Assembly: GCA_002305575.1 (NCBI GenBank)
Contig: DBPP01000037.1
Span: 33,698 to 53,929 of the forward strand
Origin: Ruminococcaceae bacterium UBA1417
GTDB taxonomy: Bacteria > Bacillota > Clostridia > Oscillospirales > Acutalibacteraceae
Direction of reading: 5' to 3'
Length of the DNA stretch: 20,232 nucleotides
This document shows, piece after piece, positions 7,232 through 15,995 of this stretch; position 1 is the stretch's first letter; every line of letters begins with the position of its first letter. The notes under the pieces are model-generated. The model was not told where the DNA came from. It saw nothing but the letters and a program-made list of their open reading frames with translations, and ran no database searches. The position numbers were made by a program, and so were the translations under genes.

Positions 7232-8275
7232 ATGAAAAGGATTTCAAAACAGGTGACGGCGGGAAACGTCAAGATTGGCGGCGGCGCCCCGGTTACGGTG
7301 CAGTCCATGCTGAATGTGCCGTCCACCGATATCGAGGGCAGCGTGCGGCAGGCGGTTGCGCTTGAAAAGGCCGGCTGTGAAATTCTGCGCGCGGCCATTC
7401 CCGACATGGACGCCGTGCGGCTGATTCCGGCGATCAAGGAAAAAATTTCGATTCCGCTTGTCGCCGATATCCACTTTGATTATAAGCTTGCGCTCGAAGC
7501 GGCGTATGCGGGTATCGACAAAATCCGCATCAACCCGGGCAACATTGGCGGCGATGACCGCGTTAAGGCGGTGGCAAAAGTCTGCCGCGAGAAAAAGATC
7601 CCGATCCGCATCGGCGTCAATTCCGGCTCCGTAGAGAAATCGATCCTCGCGAAATACGGTGCGCCAACGGCGGAGGCGCTGTGTGAGAGCGCGCTGTATC
7701 ATGCGTCGCTGCTGGAAAAATTTGATTTTACCGACATCGTGATTTCACTGAAATCCTCGTCGGTGGATACAAACATAAAAGCCTATGAGCGGATTGCCGA
7801 GCGCTGCGACTATCCGCTGCATCTAGGCGTCACAGAAACGGGAACGGCGCGCATGGGCATTGTTAAATCCGCCATTGGTATCGGCAGTCTGTTGCAGCGC
7901 GGCATCGGCGATACGCTGCGCGTCTCGCTGACAGCGGACCCGGTGGAGGAAATCCGCACAGGACGCGATATTCTTTCGGCGCTCGGGATGCGGCGCGGCG
8001 TGCGCTTTGTCTCCTGTCCGACCTGCGGTCGGACGCGCATCGACCTGATCGGTCTTGCGAACCGTGTGGAGGCGGCCCTTGAAAACGTGGATAAGGACAT
8101 CACGGTGGCCGTGATGGGCTGCGTCGTCAATGGACCCGGCGAAGCGCGGGAGGCGGACATCGGCGTCACTGGCGGCAACGGCGAGGGATTGATCTTTAAA
8201 AAAGGCGAGATCGTCCGCAAGGTACCGGAGGATGAGTTGCTTTCTGCGCTGCTCACCGAAATCGAAAAGCTTTGA
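7232..8275 (+). CDS. ispG: 4-hydroxy-3-methylbut-2-en-1-yl diphosphate synthase
   Basis: IspG reductively converts 2-C-methyl-erythritol-2,4-cyclodiphosphate to HMBPP, the penultimate MEP-pathway step, using a [4Fe-4S] cluster. The 347-residue product has an N-terminal TIM-barrel-like domain (VQSMLNVPSTD, ADIHFDYKLAL, INPGNIG, RIGVNSGS). The C-terminal cluster domain has Cys262 and Cys265 in SCPTCGR, Cys297 in MGCVVNGPGEA, and Glu304, the usual fourth ligand in this family. ATG 7232 has AAAGGA 7 nt upstream. Lacking the inserted middle domain of plant enzymes, it is the standard short bacterial form. It is followed by polC after 19 nt. Confidence 0.97.
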   Translation: MKRISKQVTAGNVKIGGGAPVTVQSMLNVPSTDIEGSVRQAVALEKAGCEILRAAIPDMDAVRLIPAIKEKISIPLVADIHFDYKLALEAAYAGIDKIRINPGNIGGDDRVKAVAKVCREKKIPIRIGVNSGSVEKSILAKYGAPTAEALCESALYHASLLEKFDFTDIVISLKSSSVDTNIKAYERIAERCDYPLHLGVTETGTARMGIVKSAIGIGSLLQRGIGDTLRVSLTADPVEEIRTGRDILSALGMRRGVRFVSCPTCGRTRIDLIGLANRVEAALENVDKDITVAVMGCVVNGPGEAREADIGVTGGNGEGLIFKKGEIVRKVPEDELLSALLTEIEKL

Positions 8276-8281
8276 TCCAAT

Positions 8282-8287
8282 AGGGGA
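8282..8287 (+). promoter_or_regulatory. Ribosome binding site deciding the polC TTG start
   Basis: AGGGGA lies 7 nt before TTG 8295, just after the ispG stop at 8275. It supports this start over the in-frame ATG at 8232 inside ispG, which would add 21 residues with no family counterpart. Confidence 0.65.
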
Positions 8288-8294
8288 ACTGCAT

Positions 8295-11200
8295 TTGAAA
8301 ACATTAGGCGATTTGTTAAAGCACGCCGGAATTCCGGCGGAAGAAGTCCTTTGCGAAGGGCAGATCGAGAAAATTGAAGTTTACCGCGAGAAACAGGCTG
8401 TGCGAATCCGCACAGTCTTTCCGCGTTTTACGCCGTACAGCGCGCTGCGCACGTTAAACGAAAACCTGCGGAATAGAATTTTGCCGGGCATGCGCGTGGA
8501 AATTGCACCGCATTTTTCGAAGGCGCTTTGGTCGGCGGATTGCGTGCCTGCCGTGCTCGAGCGTGTGCGCGAGCTGGATGCGAGCCTCAACGGTACGTTC
8601 CGCGATGCCACGGCAGCGCTCGACGGCGAAACGCTCACCATCACACTCCAGCACGGCGGCGGCGAGCTGCTGGAAAAACGCCGTACCGACCGAAAAATCA
8701 GCGAGACCGTACAGGCGTGGTTTGATGTGCCGGTCACGGTGGTGTTCACCGGCAAAATCAAACTGGAGAACGGCGACGAGTCGGTCATCCAGCGGCTGCA
8801 TGTCGAGGAGGAAAAGCGCATGCGCGCCGCCGTAGTCGAAGAGATGGAGCAGTACGAAGCGGCGATGAAGGAAAAAGCGGCGAAGCGCCGCGTCAGCGTG
8901 CGCGAGGGCGCTTCCCTGATGCCGCAGATCATTCTCGAGACAGCGCGGCCACTCATCGGCAACGTGCCGAAGAAGGCGCCGGTGCCAATTAGCGAGGCGA
9001 CGGTAGAGGCCGGCCGCGTGACCATCTGGGGCGAGGTGTTCGACCTCGAGGTCAAGGAGACGCGCGACGGCACGCGCAAGATCTATTCCATCGACATCAC
9101 GGACTACACGAACTCCATCACACTCAAGATGATTCAATCCGTGAGCGACTGCTCGGGTGCGGACAGCATTAAAAAGGGTATGGCGCTGCTCGTGACCGGT
9201 TCCGTAGAGTACGATAAATACGACCGCGAAAACGTCATGCGGCCGAGCGCAGTGGCCCGCGCGGAGATGGTGGAGATCGTCGACTCAGCGAAGGAGAAGC
9301 GCGTCGAGCTGCATTTACATACGAACATGTCGGCGATGGACGGCATGACGCCGGCCGGGGATCTGATCAATCAGGCGTACAAGTGGGGCCAGAAGGCCAT
9401 CGCCATCACGGACCACGGCGTGGCGCAGGCGTTCCCCGACGCGATGAACGCCTGGCTCAAGATCAAAAAAGGCGGCGGCGATTTCAAGGTCATCTACGGC
9501 GTGGAAAGTTATTTCGTCAACGACCTTGTCCCGGCGGTTACCGGCGAGACGGACGCGAAGCTCGACGCGGATTTCATCTGTTTCGACCTCGAGACGACCG
9601 GCCTTTCGCCGAAGACGGAGCGCATCACGGAGATTGGCGCGGTGCGCATCCACAACGGCGAGATCACCGAACGGTTCAACACGTTTGTGGACCCCGAAAA
9701 GCCGATCCCGCCGAAAATCACTCAGTTGACCGGTATCACCGACGAGATGGTGCAGGGTGCGCCGAAAGAGAAGGAAGCGGTGCAGGCGTTCTTTGAATTC
9801 TGTGGGAAGGATGCCATCCTTATCGCCCACAACGCGGGCTTTGACACGTCGTTCCTGCGCGCCGTCTGCGGCCGGCAGAATATGGCGTTTCCATATGTCT
9901 ATATCGACACGGTCGCCATGTGCCGCGCCATGCTCAAGGATATTAAAAACTGTAAGTTGGATACGGTTGCGAAATACCTGAAGCTCAAACCCTTCAACCA
10001 CCATCGCGCTTCGGACGATGCCGCGGTGCTCGGCGAAATTTTTCTCAACCTCGTGGAGCGGCTGCGGGATGATTACGGCGCAGCCTGCGTACACGACATC
10101 AATTCGGCGCTTGCGGGCGGCGACCCGAAAAAGCTGCCGACCTACCACCAGATTATCCTCGTGAAAAATCTGGTTGGCCTCAAAAACCTGTATAAATTGA
10201 TTTCCTACGGCCACCTCAATTATTTCTACAAGCGGCCGCGCACGCCGAAAAGCGTGCTCGACCAGCACCGCGAGGGTTTAATTCTCGGCTCGGCCTGCGA
10301 GGCGGGCGAACTGTTCCGCGCGATGACGCGCAACGAGCCGTGGGAGAAGCTGATGGAAATCGCGTCCTATTACGATTATCTGGAGATTCAGCCGCTTGGC
10401 AACAACATGTTTATGGTGCGTAACGGCGACTGCGACGTCGAGCAGCTCAAGGAATACAACCGCACGATTGTGAAGCTCGGCGAGCGGCTCCACAAGCCGG
10501 TCGTCGCGACGGGCGACGTGCACTTTAAGGATCCGAAGGATGCCGCCGGTCGCGCCATCCTGATGGCCGGACAGGGCTTTTCCGATGCGGACGAGCAGGC
10601 TCCGCTCTATATGCGCACGACAGATGAAATGCTCAAGGAGTTCGAATATCTGGGCCGCGAAAAGGCATACGAAGTCGTCGTGACAAACCCGAACAAAATT
10701 GCCGATATGATTGAAGAGATCCGGCCGATTCCGGAGGGTGTGTTTCCACCGTTCATCGATGGCGCGGAGGAACAGCTCAATTCGATCACCTGGGCGCGCA
10801 CCAAGGAAAAGTATGGCGATCCGCTGCCGGAGATCGTCGAGAAGCGCCTGAAGCGCGAGCTCGGCTCCATCAACAAGCATGGCTTCTCGGTGCTGTATAT
10901 GACCGCGCAGAAGCTGGTGGCGGACAGCGAGGCGCACGGCTATCTCGTCGGTTCGCGTGGTTCGGTTGGTTCGTCGTTCGTCGCGACGATGTCCGGTATC
11001 TCGGAGGTCAATCCGCTTGAGCCGCACTACATCTGCCCGAACTGCAAGTACAGCGAGTTCATCACCGACGGCTCGTATCTCTCCGGATTTGACCTGCCGC
11101 CGAAGAAGTGCCCGCGGTGCGGCGGCGATCTCGACCGCGACGGGCACACGATTCCGTTTGAAACGTTCCTCGGTTTTGACGGCGACAAAACGCCGGATAT

Positions 11201-12632
11201 CGACCTGAACTTTTCCGGCGAATACCAGAGCGGTGCGCACCGGTATACGGAGACGCTGTTCGGCCGTGAAAATGTCTTTAAGGCCGGCACCATCGCGACG
11301 GTTGCGGATAAGACCGCATTTGGCTACGTCAAAAAATACGCGGAGGAGCGCGGGCGTACGCTGCACAAGGCCGAGGAAAAGCGTCTTTCCGTTGCGTGCA
11401 CCGGCATTAAGCGCACGACAGGTCAGCATCCCGGCGGCATGGTCGTCGTGCCCAAGGGCAAGGAGGTCTACGACTTCTGCCCGGTGCAGCATCCGGCGAA
11501 CGATCAGAATTCCGACAACATCACGACGCACTTCGATTTCCACTCGATTCACGATACGATCTGTAAGCTCGACGAGCTCGGCCATGATGTGCCGACGATT
11601 TACCGCTATCTTGAGGACTACACCGGTATCCCGGTCATGAAGGTCTCGATGAGCGACCCGGCGGTGATGTCGCTGTTCACGTCGACCGAAGCGCTCGGCG
11701 TCAAGCCGGAGGACATCGGTTCGATGACCGGTACGCTGTCGCTGCCCGAGTGTGGCACGCCGTTTGTCCGCCAGATGCTCATCGACTCCCAGCCGAAAAC
11801 GTTCTCCGACCTTTTGCAGGTTTCCGGCCTGTCGCACGGCACGGACGTCTGGCTCGGCAACGCACAGGATCTCATCAAAAATGGAACCTGCACGATTTCC
11901 ACCGTCATCGGTACGCGTGACAGCATCATGACGTACCTGTTGCTCAAAGGTCTCGAGCCGAAAATGGCGTTTAAGATCATGGAGATCACGCGTAAGGGCA
12001 ACGCGAAGAAGCTCTTCACGCAGGAGCATATCGCCGCGATGAAGGAACACAACGTGCCGGACTGGTACATCGATTCGTGCTACAAGATCAAGTACATGTT
12101 CCCGAAGGCGCACGCTGCGGCGTATATGATTGCGACGCTCCGTCTCGGCTGGTACAAGGTGCACAAGCCTGTCGAGTATTATGCCGCATACTTCACTGTG
12201 CGCAGCGAGGATTTCGACGGCGCGACGGCTGTGCAGGGCAAGGCGGCCGTGCAGCGGCGCATGAAGGAAATTGACACGAAAATGAAGGAAAAGCAGGCGT
12301 CGGCCAAGGAAGAGGCTGCGTACAGCACGTTCCAGATCATCAACGAGATGCTGGCGCGCGGTATCGAGCTGCTGCCGGTCGATCTACACAAATCCGACGC
12401 GAAGAAATTCCTTGTCGAGGACGGCAAAATACGCCTGCCGTTTTCCTCGCTCTCCGGTGTCGGCGAGGCGGCTGCGCACAGCCTCTGGGAGGCGTGCCGC
12501 GACGGCGGCGATTTTATCTCCGTCGATGAGCTGCAAAGCCGCGCCAAGGTTTCGAGCGCGGTGATCGAGACGCTGAAGAATGCCGGCGCGCTGCAGGGGT
12601 TGCCGGACAGCAGCCAGACGACGCTGTTCTGA
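8295..12632 (+). CDS. polC: DNA polymerase III alpha subunit, Gram-positive PolC type
   Basis: PolC is the main replicative polymerase of low-GC Gram-positives and carries its own proofreading exonuclease. The 1445-residue product is the usual length. In order: an N-terminal region with an OB-like segment; the PHP domain starting at VELHLHTNMSAMDG (His340-His342), split by the exonuclease insertion; a DEDD-type 3'-5' exonuclease (about 425-590) with Asp431 and Glu433 in FDLETTG; the second PHP part with ATGDVHF; a zinc site with Cys914, Cys917, Cys939 and Cys942; the polymerase palm with Asp968 and Asp970 in PDIDLNFSGEYQ; then KRTTGQHPGGMVVVP, FPKAHAAAYM and the C-terminal fingers/HhH region. 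The start is TTG 8295, 7 nt after AGGGGA. It is the last gene of the pyrH cluster. Confidence 0.97.
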   Translation: MKTLGDLLKHAGIPAEEVLCEGQIEKIEVYREKQAVRIRTVFPRFTPYSALRTLNENLRNRILPGMRVEIAPHFSKALWSADCVPAVLERVRELDASLNGTFRDATAALDGETLTITLQHGGGELLEKRRTDRKISETVQAWFDVPVTVVFTGKIKLENGDESVIQRLHVEEEKRMRAAVVEEMEQYEAAMKEKAAKRRVSVREGASLMPQIILETARPLIGNVPKKAPVPISEATVEAGRVTIWGEVFDLEVKETRDGTRKIYSIDITDYTNSITLKMIQSVSDCSGADSIKKGMALLVTGSVEYDKYDRENVMRPSAVARAEMVEIVDSAKEKRVELHLHTNMSAMDGMTPAGDLINQAYKWGQKAIAITDHGVAQAFPDAMNAWLKIKKGGGDFKVIYGVESYFVNDLVPAVTGETDAKLDADFICFDLETTGLSPKTERITEIGAVRIHNGEITERFNTFVDPEKPIPPKITQLTGITDEMVQGAPKEKEAVQAFFEFCGKDAILIAHNAGFDTSFLRAVCGRQNMAFPYVYIDTVAMCRAMLKDIKNCKLDTVAKYLKLKPFNHHRASDDAAVLGEIFLNLVERLRDDYGAACVHDINSALAGGDPKKLPTYHQIILVKNLVGLKNLYKLISYGHLNYFYKRPRTPKSVLDQHREGLILGSACEAGELFRAMTRNEPWEKLMEIASYYDYLEIQPLGNNMFMVRNGDCDVEQLKEYNRTIVKLGERLHKPVVATGDVHFKDPKDAAGRAILMAGQGFSDADEQAPLYMRTTDEMLKEFEYLGREKAYEVVVTNPNKIADMIEEIRPIPEGVFPPFIDGAEEQLNSITWARTKEKYGDPLPEIVEKRLKRELGSINKHGFSVLYMTAQKLVADSEAHGYLVGSRGSVGSSFVATMSGISEVNPLEPHYICPNCKYSEFITDGSYLSGFDLPPKKCPRCGGDLDRDGHTIPFETFLGFDGDKTPDIDLNFSGEYQSGAHRYTETLFGRENVFKAGTIATVADKTAFGYVKKYAEERGRTLHKAEEKRLSVACTGIKRTTGQHPGGMVVVPKGKEVYDFCPVQHPANDQNSDNITTHFDFHSIHDTICKLDELGHDVPTIYRYLEDYTGIPVMKVSMSDPAVMSLFTSTEALGVKPEDIGSMTGTLSLPECGTPFVRQMLIDSQPKTFSDLLQVSGLSHGTDVWLGNAQDLIKNGTCTISTVIGTRDSIMTYLLLKGLEPKMAFKIMEITRKGNAKKLFTQEHIAAMKEHNVPDWYIDSCYKIKYMFPKAHAAAYMIATLRLGWYKVHKPVEYYAAYFTVRSEDFDGATAVQGKAAVQRRMKEIDTKMKEKQASAKEEAAYSTFQIINEMLARGIELLPVDLHKSDAKKFLVEDGKIRLPFSSLSGVGEAAAHSLWEACRDGGDFISVDELQSRAKVSSAVIETLKNAGALQGLPDSSQTTLF

Positions 12633-12704
12633 TGGCAATGCGGTGGATTGTACCCAAAATGGCCGTATTCCAATTGTGAACGCGCTGGTTTTCGGGAAGC
12701 TGCG

Positions 12705-12722
12705 TCCCCCTTGTTTTGGGGA
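12705..12722. repeat. Short dyad abutting the -35 box of the his promoter
   Basis: TCCCC (12705-12709) and GGGGA (12718-12722) form a 5-bp dyad with an 8-nt centre that ends at the base before TTGACA. It could be a weak operator or a weak end-of-polC hairpin. The stem is short and only TTG follows, so neither role is secure. The rest of the 210-nt polC-hisZ gap upstream of it holds nothing I recognise. Confidence 0.3.
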
Positions 12723-12751
12723 TTGACAGACTTATGCGAATATGCTATCAT
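12723..12751 (+). promoter_or_regulatory. Strong sigma-A promoter of the histidine operon
   Basis: A consensus TTGACA (12723-12728), a 17-nt spacer and TATCAT (12746-12751) preceded by TG (extended -10) lie about 92 nt upstream of hisZ. It is the best promoter match in the window. Transcription should begin near 12758, leaving a leader of about 85 nt. Confidence 0.85.
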
Positions 12752-12779
12752 AACATTACGTTACTACAATAAAGCGAAT

Positions 12780-12797
12780 GCCGGAATCAAGACCGGC
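12780..12797 (+). repeat. First hairpin of the his leader
   Basis: GCCGG (12780-12784) pairs with CCGGC (12793-12797) around an 8-nt loop within the his operon leader. No U-tract follows. The leader is too short for a T-box and I find no T-box-like sequence or His-codon-rich leader peptide in it. Confidence 0.45.
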
Positions 12798-12810
12798 GAT
12801 TTCAAATCAA

Positions 12811-12842
12811 GAGGGGGCTGCCTGCGGGCAGCGGTGAATTCT
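12811..12842 (+). promoter_or_regulatory. Structured hisZ translation start region (SD-like run, hairpin, GGTGA)
   Basis: GAGGGG (12811-12816) is followed directly by the hairpin GCTGCC-TGCG-GGCAGC (12817-12832), then 10 nt and ATG 12843. Linear spacing from GAGGGG is 26 nt, too far for a normal SD. If the hairpin folds, the effective spacing drops to 10 nt. Alternatively GGTGA (12833-12837), matching the distal part of the anti-SD, serves alone 5 nt from ATG. An in-frame GTG at 12834 is another possible start. Confidence 0.45.
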
Positions 12843-14021
12843 ATGAAACGCTTCAACAAGGTTACGCCGGAAGGCACCAAGGATATTCTGTTTGAGGAAT
12901 GCCTCGCGCGGCGCGCGGTCAGCCGCAAGCTCGAGCAGGTTTTCCGCATGCGCGGGTATAATGAGGTCATTACGCCCGGCATCGAATATTACGATGTATT
13001 CGACAATGCGGATGCGGCGATCCCGCAATATGAAATGTATAAATCGACCGACAATAAGGGACGGCTGATTGTGTTCCGTCCCGATCTTACGCTGCCGATT
13101 GCCCGCCTTACAGCGACGCGCCTGCAATCCGTGGAAAAGCCGGTCCGTCTCTATTACAACCAACCGGTCTACCGCAACCGCAAGGATCTGTCCGGGCGCA
13201 GCGATGAATCGATGCAGGCGGGTATCGAGCTGCTCGGCGCAGCGGGGCTGCGGGCCGATATCGAGGTGATCGCGGCGGCGGTCGATGCGCTTTCGGCCTG
13301 TACGTCGCATTTCCGGTTTGAACTGGGCAACGCGCGGTTTTTTCGTCTGCTTGCCGATGAGCTGCCGGTCTCTGACGACTGCCGCGAAGATATTCGCTTG
13401 CGGATTGAATCGAAGAATTACGCCGCGCTCGGCGATCTGCTCGATACGCTGGAGCCTTCGCTCTATACGGAGGCCATTCGAAAGCTGCCGCGTCTGTTCG
13501 GCGGCGCGGAAGTGTTCCGGGAGGCGGAACGCTTCTGCGAGGGCCATCCGGCGCTGTATGAAACCCTGAACTATACGCGCCGGTTGTACGGGGCGCTGTC
13601 CGCACTCGGGCTCGGCGAACGGTTGATGGTGGATTTCGGCCTCGTGCAGCGCAACGACTACTACACGGGGGTTGTGTTCAGCGCATATGCGGAAAATTAC
13701 GGCGACGCCATCCTGATGGGCGGCCGCTACGACAACCTTTTGCAGCAGTTTGACGCGCCGATGCCCGCCATCGGCTTTGCAGCAGACGTGGACGCCCTCG
13801 CATCCTGCCTGATGGAAAGCGCCGCTGTGCGCACGCCCGATGTGCTCGTCTTTGCACAGGAGGGTGCGGAGGCCCGCGCGCAGCTGCGCATTCGGGAATT
13901 GACAGCAGAAGGAAAAATCTGCGAGAGCTGCGTGCTGGAAACGGCGCAGGCCGCGCGGGAATACGCGGCACGGCGCGGTATCCGCACCGTGATCGAGGTC
14001 GGATTGGAGGAAGACGCATGA
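12843..14021 (+). CDS. hisZ: ATP phosphoribosyltransferase regulatory subunit
   Basis: HisZ is a histidyl-tRNA synthetase paralogue that assembles with short-form HisG to make the first, feedback-regulated enzyme of histidine synthesis. The 392-residue product has class II synthetase-like motifs: VTPEGTKDILFEE near the start, FRPDLTLPIARL (motif 2), YYNQPVYRNRKDLSGR, GIELLG, and VQRNDYYTGVVF with GGRYDNLL (motif 3 region). RND replaces the RGLD typical of true HisRS, and the protein is co-encoded with a short hisG; both point to HisZ rather than HisS. The C-terminal 65 residues form a small alpha/beta tail. ATG 12843 is preferred over GTG 12834 because MKRFNKVTPEGT is a natural family N-terminus. 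It overlaps hisG by 4 nt (ATGA). Confidence 0.93.
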   Translation: MKRFNKVTPEGTKDILFEECLARRAVSRKLEQVFRMRGYNEVITPGIEYYDVFDNADAAIPQYEMYKSTDNKGRLIVFRPDLTLPIARLTATRLQSVEKPVRLYYNQPVYRNRKDLSGRSDESMQAGIELLGAAGLRADIEVIAAAVDALSACTSHFRFELGNARFFRLLADELPVSDDCREDIRLRIESKNYAALGDLLDTLEPSLYTEAIRKLPRLFGGAEVFREAERFCEGHPALYETLNYTRRLYGALSALGLGERLMVDFGLVQRNDYYTGVVFSAYAENYGDAILMGGRYDNLLQQFDAPMPAIGFAADVDALASCLMESAAVRTPDVLVFAQEGAEARAQLRIRELTAEGKICESCVLETAQAAREYAARRGIRTVIEVGLEEDA

Positions 14022-14671
14022 AGCCGTTGAGAATCGCGCTGACGAAGGGTCGGCTGGAGAAGGATACGGTCGCCGCGCTGGAGCGCATCGGCCTGGATTG
14101 CACCCAGGTGCGCGAGAAGGGCCGCCGGCTGATTTTACCCGTCGGAAACGGAGAAATAGAAGTTGTGCTTGCCAAAGCGGCCGATGTCATCACCTATGTG
14201 GAAAACGGCGTGTGCGATCTCGGCGTTGTTGGCAAGGACACGATCATGGAGAACGGCAGCCATTTTTTTGAAATTCTGGACCTCGGATTCGGCCGCTGCC
14301 GCTTTGCGCTCGCCTGCAAAAAAGGCGTGGATTTCTTTGGCGGCTACAAGGCCAAGACCGTTGCAACCAAGTACCCGAACGTTGCGCGCCAGTTCTTTGA
14401 AAGCCGCGCGATGGACGTGCGCATCATCAAGATCGAAGGTTCCGTGGAGCTTGCGCCGCTGCTCGGCCTCGCCGACGGCATCGTCGACATTGTGGAAACC
14501 GGCGCGACGCTCCGGGAAAATGGACTGGAAGTTGTAGAGACGATCACGCAGATTTCTGCGCGCCTGATCGCCAACACCGCGAGCCTCAAGCTGCGCAAGG
14601 CGGAGATTGAGGCGCTCGCGTCGCAGCTGGAGCGCTCCATTGCAGAAAACAGAGGGGAGAAAACCGTATGA
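14018..14671 (+). CDS. hisG: ATP phosphoribosyltransferase catalytic subunit, short form
   Basis: HisG joins ATP and PRPP to give phosphoribosyl-ATP, step 1 of histidine synthesis. The 217-residue product lacks the C-terminal regulatory ACT-like domain of long HisG, hence the need for HisZ encoded just upstream. The family signature begins at Glu144: ELAPLLGLADGIVDIVETG, then the TLRENGL segment. The N-terminal IALTKGRLEKDT and the GVVGKDT segment are also typical. It overlaps hisZ and hisD by 4 nt each (ATGA in both cases), so translation of the three genes should be coupled, matching the fixed stoichiometry of HisZ and HisG. Confidence 0.97.
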   Translation: MKPLRIALTKGRLEKDTVAALERIGLDCTQVREKGRRLILPVGNGEIEVVLAKAADVITYVENGVCDLGVVGKDTIMENGSHFFEILDLGFGRCRFALACKKGVDFFGGYKAKTVATKYPNVARQFFESRAMDVRIIKIEGSVELAPLLGLADGIVDIVETGATLRENGLEVVETITQISARLIANTASLKLRKAEIEALASQLERSIAENRGEKTV

Positions 14672-15960
14672 TTCGAATCGAAAAAGGCGATCGCGCTTAT
14701 TGCGAGCGCTTTATCCAGAGCCTGAAGGACCGCGTGCGCGAGAACGACCGCAGTGTGGAGGACGGCGTTGCCGCCATCCTGCGCGACGTGCGCGACAACG
14801 GGGACAGCGCTGTGCGCGCCTATTCGCAGAAATTTGACGGCTGGGTACCGGAATCGCTGGAGATTTCCATGGCGGAAATTGAGCGGATCACGGCGGACTG
14901 CGACCCTGCGTTCCTCGCCGCCATGGAGCGTGCCGCGGAGAATATTCGCGCGTTCCATGCGCGCCAGAAGCAGCAGAGCCGCATCGATCCAGAACGAAAC
15001 GGCGTGCTGATGGGCCAGCGCGTGCGCGGACTGCACCGTGTCGGCGTCTATGTGCCGGGCGGTACGGCGGCGTATCCGTCCTCAGTGCTGATGAACGTGA
15101 TCCCGGCGAAAATCGCCGAGGTCGGCGAGATCGTGATGGTCACCCCGCCGGGGCGTACCGGCAAGCCGGATAAGAACATCCTCGTCGCGGCGAAGATTGC
15201 CGGCGTCGATCGCGTGTTTTTGATCGGCGGCGCGCAGGCCGTGGCCGCACTCGCCTACGGAACCGAAAGCGTGCCGAAGGTCGATAAGGTCGTCGGTCCG
15301 GGCAATATCTTTGTAGCGACAGCCAAGAAGCTGCTGTATGGCACGATTGATATTGACATGATTGCGGGGCCGAGCGAAATCCTGATTCTTGCGGATTCAA
15401 GCGCAAAGCCCGCTTACCTCGCGGCAGACCTGATGAGCCAGGCCGAACACGACCGCATGGCATCAGTCATTCTTCTCACGCCGGACGAAGCGCTTGCGAA
15501 GGCGACGGCCGCGGAGATTGAGCGGCAGATGCAGACCCTTTCCCGCCGCGCAATCATCCGGGAATCCATCGACAATTTTGGCGCGATCATCGTCTGTGAG
15601 ACGATCGAGGAAGCCGTTGATTTTGCAAACGAGCTTGCGCCCGAACACCTTGAGGTGTGCTGTGAAAACCCGCTCGAATATATCGGCCGGCTCGACAACG
15701 CGGGTTCTGTTTTCCTCGGAAATTATTCTCCCGAGCCGCTCGGCGATTACTACGCGGGCCCGAACCACGTTCTGCCCACCAGCGGCACAGCGCGCTTTTT
15801 CTCGCCGCTTTCGGTCGATGATTTCATCAAGAAATCCAGCTTTATCTACTACACCAAGGAGGCGCTGCTGGACGCTGCCGACGATATCATCCGCATCGCG
15901 GAAACGGAGGAGCTGACGGCCCACGCAAATTCGATCGCCGTGCGCCGCGCACAGCCGTAA
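14668..15960 (+). CDS. hisD: Histidinol dehydrogenase
   Basis: HisD oxidises L-histidinol to L-histidine in two NAD-dependent steps, the last reactions of the pathway. The 430-residue product aligns closely with the E. coli numbering. Zinc ligands are Gln258 and His261 in LMSQAEHD, Asp360 in LGDYYAGPNHVLP, and His419 in ELTAHANS. The catalytic pair is Glu326-His327 in APEHLEV. GPGNIFVATAKKLLYG and DMIAGPSEILI are present. ATG 14668 overlaps the hisG stop. HisC follows after 35 nt with its own Shine-Dalgarno. Confidence 0.97.
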   Translation: MIRIEKGDRAYCERFIQSLKDRVRENDRSVEDGVAAILRDVRDNGDSAVRAYSQKFDGWVPESLEISMAEIERITADCDPAFLAAMERAAENIRAFHARQKQQSRIDPERNGVLMGQRVRGLHRVGVYVPGGTAAYPSSVLMNVIPAKIAEVGEIVMVTPPGRTGKPDKNILVAAKIAGVDRVFLIGGAQAVAALAYGTESVPKVDKVVGPGNIFVATAKKLLYGTIDIDMIAGPSEILILADSSAKPAYLAADLMSQAEHDRMASVILLTPDEALAKATAAEIERQMQTLSRRAIIRESIDNFGAIIVCETIEEAVDFANELAPEHLEVCCENPLEYIGRLDNAGSVFLGNYSPEPLGDYYAGPNHVLPTSGTARFFSPLSVDDFIKKSSFIYYTKEALLDAADDIIRIAETEELTAHANSIAVRRAQP

Positions 15961-15995
15961 AGCGGATGCGATTCCCAGAGAAAGGACCCAGAACC

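Noticed and set aside
10278..12164. 628-codon minus-strand open frame inside polC
   Set aside because: polC is certain on the plus strand across this stretch. The antisense product has no recognisable domain and there is no promoter or ribosome binding site for it; it is a codon-bias shadow.
12633..12722. Intrinsic terminator after polC
   Set aside because: The only stems are 4-5 bp and no U-run follows them; read-through from polC into the his operon cannot be excluded.
826..12739. 12-bp match CAGACTTATGCG near 828 and near 12728
   Set aside because: A match of this length is expected by chance in 20 kb and the two contexts are unrelated.
12648..12842. Upstream extension of the hisZ frame through the his promoter
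   Set aside because: It would translate across the -35 and -10 boxes and adds non-family sequence. The conserved N-terminus begins at 12843.
12752..12842. T-box or attenuator controlling the his operon
   Set aside because: The leader is about 85 nt, lacks a T-box-like sequence, a terminator U-run and a His-codon-rich leader peptide.
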